Shown here: piece after piece, positions 52,926-63,123 of the stretch | How positions within the stretch are numbered: the first letter of the stretch is position 1 | Layout: each line of letters starts with the position of its first letter | DNA from: Oscarella lobularis | Taxonomy: Eukaryota; Porifera; Homoscleromorpha; Homosclerophorida; Oscarellidae | NCBI RefSeq assembly: GCF_947507565.1 | Contig: NC_089180.1 | Span: 2,480,001 to 2,544,000 of the forward strand | Direction of reading: 5' to 3' | DNA: 64,000 bases | Notes under the pieces: model-generated | Databases searched by the model: none | The model's input: the letters and a program-made list of their open reading frames with translations, nothing else | Told to the model about the DNA's origin: nothing | Made by a program: the position numbers and the translations under genes

Positions 52926-53570
52926 GTGGTAGGATCCAAAAAGGAGTCTGATGATCTAGCTAAGGCGGTGAAAGATCTTCAGCTTCAATGTCAAAGGATG
53001 CAAGCCGCGTATGATGGCGAAGTCAAAGCACGAAAGAGTCTCGAGGAGTTGGGAGCTAGAGCGAATAGGAAGTGCAGCGAGCTTCAGAAAGAGATTGAAG
53101 ATCTGTGAGCGTCGCGAAAGCACTGCAGGTAAGACGAGTGGTCAAAGGGAATCGGATGGTCTTTGCAGAAGAGGTGACGAAAAGAGCGTCGAATTATTTG
53201 TCAGTGAGGAGTCGCAAAGCGAATAGAACTGCAGGCCAGGTACCTTGTCTCAAAACGGACGTCGGAGCAAAACGAGAATCGGCTGCAGCTGAGAATCACG
53301 AGAAGGCATCTCTAAGGCAACGCGTTGAGGGATCAGCTGAAAAGACGGGCGGAGTGACGAAGAGAATTGCTGGTATGAAAGCCGAGCGTGAAGGCAGCTA
53401 CGAGGAGCGAACTAGTAATGTTTCGGCATTCGAAGAGGGCAACATCGTTTACCTGTACGTCCCGAGCGTGAAGCGAGGCCAGGCAGAGAAGCCGTCGCGT
53501 CATTAGGAGGGACCGTTCGTCGTGAAGCGCGTTTACGATGCCATTGACGCAAAGATACGGCCAATTTGAG
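52926..53570 (+). pseudogene. Coiled-coil frame followed by integrase C-terminal tail
   Basis: A first frame (52926-53105) reads SDDLAKAVKDLQLQCQRMQA then RKSLEELGARANRKCSELQK, heptads of a coiled coil. A second (53105-53506) is charged and then reads FEEGNIVYLYVPSVKRGQAE KPSRH, TAG, EGPFVVKRVYDAID. The last part matches the SH3-like C-terminal domain of gypsy integrases (F--GD-VY-Y-P---KG---KL-R-WEGPF-V), with a stop in place of Trp. It looks like debris of an LTR element; the coiled coil may be unrelated sequence fused by insertion. Confidence 0.5.
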
Positions 53571-53629
53571 GCGGAAAAAGAGTTCAGGCCGAGGCTTCCA
53601 GGCTCTTAGAGGGAGAAACTACGGCAGTC

Positions 53630-54091
53630 ATGAAAGATTTCTGCGATCGACTTTCTGCAAAGCTGTCTGCGCTTCTTCCGACGAAAGAAAAGAGGTCTTC
53701 TACGGAGACGTTGAAGCAGAATGCGTGGTCAGCCTTCGTAAAGGCTCGAATATCGTCTACAACAGATCTATGGTCACAAGTGTACGCGTCGATGGGACTT
53801 TCTTTTGAGCAACCACTCTTATCGCAACGAGTGAACAGAAAAATTTTTCAGCGTCTTTTAGTTTCTCATCTTAGAGAGCGTTTGCCGGAGACCGCCAGTG
53901 TTGACCATCAGAAAGATGTCGTTTCTCTTTCAGTGGACGAAGAGAACGCATTGCGCTATGCCGCTGGTTTTGTACCATTCCAACTAATGAAGAAAATGAG
54001 GAGAATGACAGGTCACAAATTTCAACGTTTTCTCACGTGCCTGTCACGCATGTCGTTAACTGATCAATCGGATCTGGTGGATCATGACTAG
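53630..54091 (+). pseudogene. Unnamed conserved family fragment
   Basis: The frame reads LWSQVYASMGLSFEQPLLSQ, RVNRKIFQRLLV, LSVDEENALRYAAGFVPFQL and MKKMRRMTGHKFQRFLTCLS. I recognise (L)S-DE-NA-RYA-G-V---L-KK as a recurring block in uncharacterised proteins from sponges and cnidarians that appear near mobile elements. No known catalytic motif and no function can be given. It runs head-on into the minus-strand Helitron helicase relic at about 54090. Confidence 0.4.
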
Positions 54092-54389
54092 CTTGGCAGA
54101 GGCGCCGGTGTATGAGTGACAGCTGATGCCGTCCCATCATCGACATTTCGTCGATGATCAAATATCGTACGTTTTCTAACCTCTCTTGCAGGTCTCTAAG
54201 AGAAGGTTCTTGAACGTCGGAAAATGACGTTTTCTGCAAAGAAATGCGTAGAAGTGAGTGGAGCGTTTGTCCTCCAATACTAAATGCTGCAACATCAGTA
54301 GGTGCTGCAAGTTTGCATTCGCTTCCGAGCATTTCCTTTATGCAATTAATTAGATACGACTTTCCGGTTCCAGCGGAACAAACAATCAT
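54090..54389 (-). pseudogene. Helitron helicase domain, N-terminal part (PIF1-like)
   Basis: The minus frame reads IVCSAGTGKSYLINCIKE (Walker A), LAAPTDVAAFSIGGQTLHSL, and VRYLIIDEMSMMGRHQL (Walker B), the first motifs of PIF1-family helicases, with the wording typical of Helitron RepHel. It lies downstream of the Rep domain in the right order. Motifs III-VI are missing, replaced by plus-strand sequence. Confidence 0.85.
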
Positions 54390-55202
54390 AAGCGGCTTTC
54401 ATTCGAAGCCGCTTTTTGTCAACTCGTTGTGGCTGCGAACAATGTCGTACGCTAATTTCTGATTGCCTTGAAGAAAGCTTGAATCGCCAGCCGGAACGAG
54501 TTCCTTATTGGATGAAGTGTTTTTTACGTGCTTTCGTTACAAATTTTGGAGCCTCTGGAAACTGCGCAAGTTTTTCCGACCAGTTCTAGTGTGCGAGATC
54601 CCCCTGATTAAATTTGGAATCTCTTGTGTCGTCCTCGTCACAGTCATAGGATAAATAGGGAGGACGGCACAATTTCATCCAGTCATCTTGATCTCGGGTC
54701 TTTTTCTGCCCAAGATCTTTCTCTTCGTCTTTCTGCGCCTTATTTGGATCTTCCTCTGCCTCTAAAAAGGCATTTGAATTTTGGCTATTGATTCAATATC
54801 TTCCATCAGTTCAATTCTATTGACCAACTTTTGAAAGCTATTGTGGGGGGCAGAGGAATGGTTTTTGCCGTCTGTATCGGTGATATCATTTTCTGCGTTC
54901 TCTTCTTCAATAGTCAAATCGTCTAGTTTACGAAAAAGTTTGAATTTCCTCAACTGATAGTAACAGTACTTTTCGTACTGTTCCTTGTTTGACTTATTGC
55001 AAAGGATTCGCGGGGCTACACGAACGACTACAGACTTGTCTGCGCACTGTTTTACCCTTGGCGTTTATATAGTAGTCAGAGACGTAGTCCAGTAGAAAAA
55101 CGTCTTCAATTTCTACCGGACGTCTCATGTACTCTTCTATTACTGTTGGAAGCGTCGCAGTTCGCCCTGGCTTTGCAGCCCGATTGACTTTACGCTTATT
55201 CT
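54390..55202 (-). pseudogene. Helitron Rep-to-helicase linker
   Basis: Shifted frames continue the RepHel protein: KRKVNRAAKPGRTATLPTVI then EEYMRRPVEIEDVFLLDYVS and DYYINAKGK, then LRKFKLFRKLDDLTIEEENA. The RP...EDVxLLDYVxxY block is usual between the Rep and helicase domains. The frame shifts at about 55205 and ends in stops before the Walker A region. Confidence 0.55.
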
Positions 55203-55706
55203 CTAAAAGAGTGTTTTGAATTCGCGATTAGATGTCACCAGCTTTTCGCCCAGAATTAGATGGCAAGTTTCCTGCGCTGAATAGTCGCGCTCGCCAACGG
55301 TTTTCATTAGAAATTTGGAAACGGCCTTTCGAGCCGGATCGTCCGTGAACATTGACTCGGTAATCATCTTAAACGTGTCCTTCAGCGTTGTTGATTGCGG
55401 CTCGCTTTTGGTTGCGTATTTGACGATATACTCACCAACAGCGTATGGGCTGACGATCACTTGCATGTCAACATTCGCTCGCCAACCTTCCAGCTGGAAG
55501 CGATTGTGACTGTTTACGCGAGGATCGTTGCGCTTGTGTGTTACCTCCGCCTCTGTATGTCGTTCCGGTTTTCGGAAAGGAGAAATTTCCAGTGTCGTTT
55601 CTTTCCTCAGCGGTTTTGGAAACTTGAAACGACACACCAACTCTCCAATAAAATTTGTTTTAATTAAGGCAAGTTGTTTGCTTGCACTCTGTATGGCGCT
55701 CAACAA
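55203..55706 (-). pseudogene. Helitron Rep domain, tyrosine region
   Basis: The frame reads CRFKFPKPLRKETTLEI, KRNDPRVNSHNRFQLEGWRA, NVDMQVIVSPYAVGEYIVKY and ATKSEP, then KTVGERDYSAQETCHLILGE. The EYIVKYATK segment carries the two tyrosines of the rolling-circle active site (Yx3Y spacing) in their normal place. NDPRxNxHNxxxLxxWRANxD is the Helitron Rep hallmark. The nick-forming residues are present; only the frame breaks make it dead. Confidence 0.85.
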
Positions 55707-56586
55707 AGGCTATCAGACGCTTGTAATCCGCGTCATGATCGCTAATGTCGGCCCACTTTTCATGGCCCGGATGATTGCCTGTCTTTGTTTGCGGCATTTC
55801 TCCTTCTTCGTCGAAAGAAGGATTCATTGTCGACACAAGCCAATCGGCAAAGTCGACAATTTCTTGATCTTCTTCGCGTAGAATGTTTTTCATTCTCTCT
55901 TCGTTTGGTTTATCGTCTTTACCAAATTGAAACTCGGGGTAATCCTTTATGCGACGAGTTATCTCTTCGCAATCAGAAGCATCCCGAATCCAACCGATGC
56001 CGTGCATGTGAGCACTGCCACGATGCTGGTATTCTATGCGAGCCTAATAGTCTGTAAAGCAATAGACGTTTGCCATAATATTTTGCAAATAGTCAGTGGC
56101 TCGTTTAGTGAATAGCCAGTCGGCTAGCATGGGATTGCTGTTCAGAGTCTCGTTACGATCTCTATACTCTGCATGCAATTGCTCTGCAGTTTTATCTGGA
56201 CTATAATGCGCTGCCAAATTGAAAAACTCGGGCCAATGCAAATCGGCTGCGCTAAAAGTAAAGAAGCAGCTTGGCAAACCGACTTTTTCCATCATGGCAA
56301 AAAGATTCTTTTTCTGCATGTTCCAGTACTGTTTCGTACCGTGCAGACTTTTGCCAAAGTGGACAACTTTGTTAGAAAAATAAGGAAATTTCTCTGATGT
56401 TTTCGTCATCTCTCGGAGTTCCTCAACGGTGAGGGCTGCATCGCTCGGATTTTGTTTGACAAAAACCCTAGCTGTTTCTAACGCCCGCCACCTTATCATT
56501 GTATTCAGAGCAAAATACCTGAAACGCGGATGCCGAGCAAAACGCCCATCTTTATACCGCATTATGTGTTTCAGGTATTCGCCCAA
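55707..56586 (-). pseudogene. Helitron Rep domain, HUH region
   Basis: Frame 56586-56044 opens MGEYLKHIMRYKDGRFARHP then RFRYFALNTMIRWRALETAR, and LPSCFFTFSAADLHWPEFFN, the Helitron-like N domain. It ends CFTDY, TAG (Trp expected), ARIEYQHRGSAHMHGIGWIR across the stop. HRGSAHMHG holds the HUH-type histidines that bind the metal ion. The following part (EADWLVSTMNPSF-like segment and HPGHEKWADIS) continues to 55660. A single in-frame TAG and a frameshift near 55700 interrupt it. Rep nicks and rejoins DNA in rolling-circle transposition. Confidence 0.85.
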
Positions 56587-56667
56587 CGTAACTGACCGTA
56601 ATCGGGGACTACGGAAGTCTCCTGCCCCCGTTGGAAATAACGCCGGAAAGGCTTGCGTAAAGTAGCC

Positions 56668-57169
56668 TTATGCTGGGGAAGGCAAGACAGAATGCGAAAA
56701 GTGGACTTCATTTTCCTCGTCTTCATTCGTGTCTTTTGCCTCGTCAGCATTAGCACCAACAGGAGAAATATCTTCAAAGGAAGCACCGTCATTATCCGCT
56801 CTAATCACATGGAGATCTTCAAGTTCTCCATCTTCAGGAAGAGCTTCTAATGCCTCGGAATCTATCTCTATGTTCTCGTAATACTTGTTGTTTTTTTTCA
56901 AGTTTACGAGTGCCTCGAGAACTCGTTGTCGCCTTACGCGGAAGTCGCGTCTGGCGAACAACGACCATACCCAAATTACTCTTTGTTCTCGGCAGACGGG
57001 TAAATACCGACTGCACATTTTGGGGCAAATTTAGCACGTGACCACGATATTCAAATTGCCTTCCTGTCGGCAATCTGAAAATGTGCATCATTGGTGCTAT
57101 TTGCGCTATGAGCATTTCTTCGACAACTGATAAATCATTAAGAGGCGGCGGAACACGCCCAGGATTCAT
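56668..57169 (-). pseudogene. Helitron N-terminal conserved region
   Basis: The first frame (57169-56990) reads MNPGRVPPPLNDLSVVEEML, IAQIAPMMHIFRLPTGRQFE, YRGHVLNLPQNVQSVFTRLP. A shifted frame (from about 56960) reads FRVRRQRVLEALVNLKKNNK then YYENIEID. P--L--L---EE-LI----P---I-R---GQ---KG---N-PQDV and DF-VRR-RVL-AL-WLK-NN--Y are usual in Helitron proteins upstream of the Rep domain. One frameshift near 56980. Confidence 0.75.
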
Positions 57170-57325
57170 GTTGTTGTCGGATGTAAGAAGGCCTACCGAA
57201 CCGTTTCCTTGGTCAGTTGTGCACTACTTGCGCATTTGTGTACCTTCTGTCTAAACTGGGCCACGACTCCTCACACGAAACACACTTATGGAAGGTTAGA
57301 CCTTCCATGCGTTTGTGAAATGTGT

Positions 57326-57658
57326 CTAGGCGAGGATAATGTGAAGATGCAAATTCATCTTGCGTCGCCCACTCCTTCCAAAAAGGACCCTTTCCTCGCC
57401 CATTTCACCTGATTTTTCACGAAGAGCAGCTGCCTGCCTCTTTCGTCGCTTTCTTTGCGCTTCCATATCGTTTCGAAACTGCTTTTCATTCGCAGTCACT
57501 TCTCGTCTTTTAGCCGATTTGCGCTTTGAATCAGTTAAAAGACGCTTTTGGCGTTCTTCTGGCGTTTCAGCTCTTCTTTCTGCCTGGTGGCTCTCGACGT
57601 CCTTCCTTCTGCGAGCCAATGTCTCCTCGACGCATTCGGAAGACCTCTTGCGACGCAT
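57326..57658 (-). pseudogene. Helitron basic N-terminal segment
   Basis: The frame from 57658 is dominated by Arg, Lys and Glu: RAETPEERQKRLLTDSKRKS and RDN-like EKQFRNDMEAQRKRRKRQAA. ETPEERxxRLxxxRxRKxxxR repeats head many animal Helitron proteins. Between it and the next segment at 57169 the frame shifts and meets a stop. It may bind DNA, but no zinc pair is evident here. Confidence 0.5.
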
Positions 57659-57724
57659 TTTAAAGAGAGCATTGCATTTTCGGTCTCTTTCTGCGCGTCA
57701 GACAGATTTAGACGATTAGTTCGC

Positions 57725-58040
57725 CTTCGTTCGCGAGCGAGAAGCCTTTAATTTGTCTTGAAGAGGGGAATTCCCCTGAAGTGCCTTGGTATTTGTGCGA
57801 CTTTTCATTCGTAAGCGGAGGCAATTTTGAAGAGTCGCTTGCATTATTTGCCGAATAAGGCAAAAAAATCGGCGCGATATCATCCCGTGAAGTGATTCAA
57901 CTGCAAACGCATCATCAACGCGGAGCGGGATCAAGCCCACGCGATCGTTCGCAGTTCGCGAAGCGATCGATTTGTTGGTATCTTGATCGGAGAGAGGAGA
58001 AAAGCTTGTGTCATTCAATGAGAAGCTCTGTGACGTCACA
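57725..58040. other. No recognised gene
   Basis: A minus frame (58039-57716) has no motif I recognise. It may be the 5' part of the Helitron element. Confidence 0.35.
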
Positions 58041-58074
58041 ATGAAGAGGTGTTCGATGTTGCAAATTACAAGTC

Positions 58075-58250
58075 ATGCAGCTACGGCTCCTTCAGATCGC
58101 TCTTCGATCGATCCTTTGGATTGCATCCTTCGGATCGCTTTTCGATCGATCCTTCAGATGGCGTTTCGATCGATCCTTCGATCGCTCTTCGAGCGATCCG
58201 TCGGATCGCTGTTCAAGCAATGCGTCGGATCGCTTGTCGATTTCGCATAG
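58075..58250. repeat. Minisatellite, ~21-base unit
   Basis: About eight units of TTCGATCGATCCTTCGGATC GC, with GATC-rich internal dyads (GATCGATC, CGATCCTTCGGATCG), so either strand can fold. Frames in all phases are repeat-borne. Confidence 0.85.
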
Positions 58251-58254
58251 CGTG

Positions 58255-59145
58255 TAGTCATCGGCGATAGGCCTTGATTCGGGCGTGTTCGACAGGCTGT
58301 AACGCTGGCCTCTGGCGTTACGTGTAACTCTCTCTATCCGGACGATACTCCGGAGCTCTTGATAATACAACACACCAACTCTAAACTCTCTCAAGACCCC
58401 TCTCTCTAACTAGCCAATCACTCACAAACACCAACTAACCAATAACTATCTTAATCCTCTGTGACGTCAGGTCCGTGACGGACCAATAAGATAACTATTA
58501 AGTTCCCGGCCTTACATCTTCCCCGGCGTCGGAGACGGTGCGTCCTCGCACCTGCCTTCGTCGTATAGGCCCTCGACGGCGTCGATGATTGATGGAAACG
58601 TCGTCGGGAACGTCGTCGGGACACGCTGCTCCGGGGAAAATTTTTAAGAACTGTGATCTTTAGATGTAGGAACAGCCTCATAAATATACTATGCATTTAT
58701 TTTCATAAAAATTGTTCTGTTGCTCTCAAAGTAGTTATTGAGGCTCCCAGATCCCTTTCTCAATCGGTCACTGCCCTTTCTAACAAAAATGTTTTCAAAG
58801 CATTTAATTAACTAAGTAGTTAGTTTTTTCAAATGCACATTAGTTCAATAGCTGAAAGAGCTTTCACAGAGTGCGTTTGTACATAGACTAGACAATACAC
58901 CTTTACACTAAGACTACGTAACTATGAGCAGAAGCAAGATAGACCCTGAATAGGGTTTAGGAAATTTAAAAATACTTAACTTGTACACTTTTAAAAGGGA
59001 CTGAAATGTTACGCAGCTTTGCTGCTGCACTACAAGACTGTACAACATGCATGGCCAGGGCTGTTGAGTTGACTGATCTAAATTCTACCAGTAGGGTAGA
59101 GGCTCGTGTTTTTTTCAATAGGGCCACAAGACACAAGGCAACATA
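58255..59145. other. No recognised gene
   Basis: Short frames only. The sequence next to 59150 has no target-site duplication that I can match with the far side of the inverted repeat. Confidence 0.4.
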
Positions 59146-59149
59146 CATT

Positions 59150-59572
59150 TGGTTAAACCACGGATCTTAGAGGAGATGGATAGGCAACGCGCGCACATTG
59201 TGACGTTCAATCCGTGCCTGGGTTACGCCCCCTTGCCCACTTGTGACGTCGCTCAGAAAACACCCCATTCCTCCGAGCGCGAAGGCACTCCAGCCTTTGG
59301 AGCAGCTTGAGAATGTCACTCAATGCCTAAATAATGCTTCCGATAGCCGTTCCTAATAAGCGATGCTTTCCCGAAAAGGATATCGGCCCGTTTCTCCCGA
59401 GCACGCGATGAACCAGACTTTGTGCGATTTTCATGACGATTCTACACGTTTACAGAACCCCAAAGTCCATTCACATTGTAGGCTATACACGTGAAAGTGC
59501 AACTGTCTTACCCAAGATCATCTGCAATCTCCAATAGTCAAAATCGCGACGATTTTTTAGCACGCTCACTTT
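59150..59572 (+). mobile_element. tRNA-derived SINE-like copy, plus strand (left arm)
   Basis: Begins TTGGTTAAACCACGGATCTT, with a B-box-like GTTCAATCC at 59205-59213, then a ~330-base body. It is the near-exact inverse of 59580-59990 and lacks the first ~24 bases (A-box part) that the right copy keeps. It also lacks ten bases (GTTGCAGTAC) present in the right copy. Confidence 0.6.
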
Positions 59573-59579
59573 CAGCACG

Positions 59580-60012
59580 TCACAAAATCGTCGCGATTTT
59601 GACTATTAGAGATTGCAGATGATCTTGGGTACGACAGTTGCACTTTCACGTGTATAGTCTACAATGTGAATGGACTTTGGGGTTCTGTAAACGTGTAGAA
59701 TCGTCATAAAAATCGCACAAAGTCTGGTTCGTCGCGTGCTGGGGAGAAACGGGCCGATATCCCTTTCGGGAAAGCATCGCTTATTAGGAACAGCTATCGG
59801 AAGCGTTACTTAGGCATTGAGTAACCTTCTCAAGCTGCTCAAAAGGCTGGAGTGCCTTCGCGCTCGGAGGAATGGGGTGTTTTCTGAGCGACGTCAAGGG
59901 GGCGTAACCCAGGCACGGATTGAACGTCACAATGTACTGCAACGTGCGCGCGTTGCCTATCCATCTCCTCTAAGATCCGTGGTTAAACCAACTAGCCACT
60001 CTGCCGGGCCTG
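59580..60012 (-). mobile_element. tRNA-derived SINE-like copy, minus strand (right arm)
   Basis: Read on the minus strand it starts GGCCCGGCAGAGTGGCTAGT, with an A-box TGGCTAGTTGG (59988-59998) and a B-box GTTCAATCC (59917-59925), spaced ~60 bases as in RNA polymerase III promoters of tRNA genes. The rest of the tRNA fold is not evident, so this is a tRNA-derived SINE head rather than a tRNA gene. The body repeats the left arm in inverse, with about 95% agreement by eye and a second ten-base indel. Confidence 0.6.
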
Positions 60013-60060
60013 ATTACTGTTTTGCAGTTTGTCACTGCACAAGTCCAATCTTTGCCCGAA

Positions 60061-60438
60061 TCAAGGGATTTGTAATGGCCGTGGTGCCAGGTCAATAGGT
60101 CGTTCCACCACGTCATTGCAAATTGCGCAGAGAAGATACTTCACTATACTTGTATCCGAATGAGCGTCGATAATATGATCCGGATAAAGCTTTGGAAGTG
60201 AAATTGCCCGTAGTGACAAATGGGCCAAAGAACTGAGAAAAATTTCCAGGGCCCGAGAGCTTCCGAGTTTTGGACGGCCTTCGCATTTAGCTCTTTTTGC
60301 CGGATAGCGCCCTCCCTTCGAGCTTTTGCTGTGTAGATCACAAGCAAAGCACGAGCTGTCATTGTGCGTTGACCACGAAACAGGAGTCTGCATGGGCTTG
60401 TACAACCGACCAGCTTTCAGAGAGGCAGTTTTACGCAC
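60061..60438 (-). pseudogene. RING-like / GRP-motif protein relic
   Basis: The minus frame reads SSCFACDLHSKSSKGGRY, KCEGRPKLGSS and YLLCAICNDVVERPIDLA, with a shifted continuation HHGHYKS and DWTCAVTNC. A Cys/His pair, a (K)xxGRPxxGSS motif and a CxxC...E-P--L entry to a RING finger occur in this order in some invertebrate transposon-linked proteins, including RAG1-like ones. The RING is incomplete. I cannot decide the family. Confidence 0.35.
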
Positions 60439-61145
60439 TGCAGTTTACTGGCAGTACTCGCACAGGTTTGGAGGGTGCACATTTCGATCGTCGCTGGCGC
60501 AAGAAGGATAACGCCATTGTCTTTAGCAGCTTGTTCTGAATGTCATGAAAAACGTACTTGTTTGCTTTCTTATCTATCCAGTCGCTAAATTTAACATCTT
60601 CCTCAATGTCTATTTTCAACAGCTGAATAAAATTGGAATCTTCATCGCTCTTATCTCCGCGCAATGGTTGAGGCGAGCCAAAATCTTTAGAAAACATCGC
60701 CGGTTTTCCTTTTTTTTTGAAAACGAGTGGAAGAAAGCGATTCCCCCACATCGCGGTAGAATCGAGGATAAACAGAAGTGACTCTTACTGTCTCTTTGTA
60801 ACTTGCCGACAATTCGTGTTTTGTAAAAGAAAATCTGGCGTCTTTCCAGTAGGAAAACCCAGTTTGCGTAAAAAACGAATTATTCCCCTGCTTGCAAGTC
60901 ATTTTCTTTGCTTTTAACGTCTTCACGCACAAGTGACAGAAAACGACGTCTTGTGCAATAACGTAGGTCAGCCACGGCCACTTTTCGAAATACGACCCAT
61001 GACACGATCGCGTTGATTTACCGAACGTCTTCTTTAGAAAAAGAAACGATCTAGCTGGATGATAAGGTTCTTCTGACAAATCTGGGAATTGAGTCATAGA
61101 AAAGGCGGTTGGAGGGGCATCTGGATGAGGCAAAGACGAAGCCAT
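60439..61145 (-). pseudogene. hAT transposase fragment (copy E)
   Basis: From ATG at 61145 the frame reads FPDLSEEPYHPARSFLFLKK, TFGKSTRSCHGSYFEKWPWL, TYVIAQDVVFCHLCVKTLKA, a TTF-type zinc finger with its Cys pair, then TKHELSASYKETVRVTSVYP. A shift near 60700 leads to a frame with RGDKSDEDSNFIQLLKIDIE, EDVKFSDWIDKKANKYVFHD and LLKTMALSFLR. It is the twin of copy C (41.2 kb). The catalytic triad and dimerisation domain are missing; the 3' side meets the RING-like relic. Confidence 0.8.
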
Positions 61146-61480
61146 AGCAAAAGAAATGTGTATGCACGTGGAACGTCGCGTGCGTTAGCTTTACGTCAAC
61201 AAAACGTATCGGTAGCTTCAATCAAGCCTGAATATACGCTCCGTCCACGCTCACGTTACCGATCACCCTAAATAGATTATCTGACACGTAACTTAGAATA
61301 TTTACTGCCATGGCAACAATTATCGTTCTTCGCTCGGGCTTGCATTCCGCACTGCGATGGCCGTGCTCGATCTTGTCCCGCGAGGTTCATTGAGAAAAAT
61401 GGGCTCGCGCGCGCACCTACGTACGCGTTTCCATGTTGCTGTTGTCTGCGATGCATGGTCTTCTCGTCGTTTTCGATCGT
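61146..61480. other. Possible upstream region of the HTH exon
   Basis: Moderately GC-rich, no gene recognised. It ends at the ATG of the helix-turn-helix exon. Confidence 0.3.
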
Positions 61481-61486
61481 TCGAGC

Positions 61487-61669
61487 ATGTCTCGCTCTAC
61501 TCGTCGAGTCAGATCCTGCGAGAAAGTCCTCGTCGAGAAACTCAGGCTCTTTTTTGAAAAGGAACGAGCCCAAAGGCAGCGTTTGAGCCCCAATCGGGTG
61601 GAGGAGAGGTTGTCGCTTGCTACGGGGTTCAGCAGAAAAACCCTGTACACTAATACACTAACACTGTAA
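61487..61669 (+). CDS. Transposase-type helix-turn-helix exon
   Basis: From ATG at 61487 the frame reads MSRSTRRVRSCEKVLVEKLR then LFFEKERAQRQRLSPNRVEE and RLSLATGFSRKTLYTNT. L--FFE-E---------N-V-ER---ATG-S--T is a familiar N-terminal DNA-binding helix-turn-helix of invertebrate transposases. The frame ends at TAA a few codons later. A first exon with a splice inside GFSRKTL is possible but no clear donor is visible. The region 61670-62080 that follows has no recognised gene. Confidence 0.45.
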   Translation: MSRSTRRVRSCEKVLVEKLRLFFEKERAQRQRLSPNRVEERLSLATGFSRKTLYTNTLTL

Positions 61670-62084
61670 TTGCGAGCGGTTGCGAACTTTCGGCGGCTAC
61701 ACGTACGCGCGCGCTTAACTAATTGTCGGGTACAGTGTAGTTTGCGCTTTTGGGTTGTTAGACTTAGAGAGACCGCTACTAGTAGAGGCGAACGTGGCGT
61801 CGAGCGGGCGTTCCGAACCGCACGGTTTTGTCTAATGCGCGCTTTTCACAAAAATGATCGATTACGAGGGAACGGGAGTGTGTCGGTCACCCTAGCGGTC
61901 GATTGCGCAGTTGATTGATTGCGAACTATTATAGACTACACGTGAACGCGCGCGCGTTTGTCTACCTGTCCCGAGACGTCTGCATTGGTTGGCCAGGGAG
62001 CGTCCAAGACGCCAGAGTATTTGCAAATTCTACTCTGTAAAGAAAGGCGGAAGAATGCGCGATTTTGAGACCAGGCAAAGTGCG

Positions 62085-62290
62085 CGAAATTGACGGAAGC
62101 AGAATTCCAGCTTTTCTTATCGGCGACTCTGGGTATCCTCTCCTATAGCTGATGAAGCCATTTTAACCAAGCGCAGACCTGAACAAGGGCAAGCGACGAT
62201 TTAATTTCCGGATTTCGAGTGCGCGCATGTCGTCGATAACGCTTTCGGACGATTGAAAGCTTCAAATGTGCAAAGAAGGAAATACAGAGA
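62085..62290 (+). pseudogene. PIF/Harbinger-type transposase fragment
   Basis: The plus strand reads EIDGSRIPAFLIGDSGYPLL, a stop, LMKPF, a stop, LNKGKRRFNFRISSAR and, one base shifted, HVVDNAFGRLKASNVQRR. The IGDxAYPLxxxLMxPF...FNxxxSxAR-VVENAFGRLK block carries the second catalytic Asp and the Glu of Harbinger (DDE_Tnp_4-type) transposases. Two stops and one frameshift inside 70 codons make it dead. 62300-63120 shows no further gene; a TTAATTAATTAATTAA run lies at 63049-63064. Confidence 0.7.
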
Positions 62291-63123
62291 ACGCAGTAAG
62301 GTTTTTGCTCTTCCTTACTTTAGGACATAGAACGAGTCATTTCTGGAACCTGGCCCCGAAGGAGAAGCACAGTGGAAACCTATACCTTCAAATAGCAGCA
62401 AAGCTGGTTCCCTTTTCAATCACGGGCTAATGGCATATTGCCGTCTACTTACCTTGTCTGGAGTGACTCCAGGAAGGCACATCCTTTCGATTTGCAACGA
62501 CCTTGAAAAGAAGAGACTACGGGGAACGGAATTTTGGAGCAGGCATCGCAACATGAGGAAGAAGTATAAAAAAGCAGCACGATAGAAGCCCGACAGACAC
62601 TTCGAAGGTTTTCACATTCTCTAATTTAACTCTAAAGTAAATAATAATGAAAATCTTTCTTCTCCAGATTATTTCTCTTCCCGCTACCTTCAAGAAATTT
62701 CTTACGACCTACCCCCCAACTCGAAGAGCACACACGCCTACACGAACCCATGCTCAACATCGATCAAGGACAGCTCTACACGACCGTCTTAGCTACACTT
62801 AACGCAACATCACCGCGTCTGCCTTCAACACCATGCAAGTACAACAACAGATTCATGATCACCGAGGCCTCTCGCGAATAACTCCCATCTACACACCTGG
62901 TTTACCCGTTTGCCCTTTCCGAATTCCAATTTTCATTTTTTTATCTAAGTTTGCTTTCCATTTGCAGCTAATTTTCTTTCTCTACCGCTTTCAACAGCAA
63001 CTTTCAAGTTGATAGTATTCAAGTGACAGCCAACCGTTCATCTGGCAATTAATTAATTAATTAAACACGCATTATAGAAAAAATAAATACAGACAATAGA
63101 ACATGAAAAATACAACGTGAAAA

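Larger units (their letters stand above)
54080..57720 (-). mobile_element. Degenerate autonomous Helitron body
   Basis: The segments above, all minus strand and in the canonical order (basic N-terminus, conserved region, HUH Rep, double tyrosine, linker, helicase motifs I-II), form one RepHel gene with at least four frameshifts and three stops. Element ends are not visible: no hairpin-CTRRT is seen left of 54080, and the right side passes into the minisatellite at 58.1 kb. Confidence 0.8.

Noticed and set aside
59917..59998. tRNA gene on the minus strand
   Set aside because: A- and B-boxes are present, but no full cloverleaf can be drawn and the sequence continues into a 330-base body, so a SINE head is the better call.
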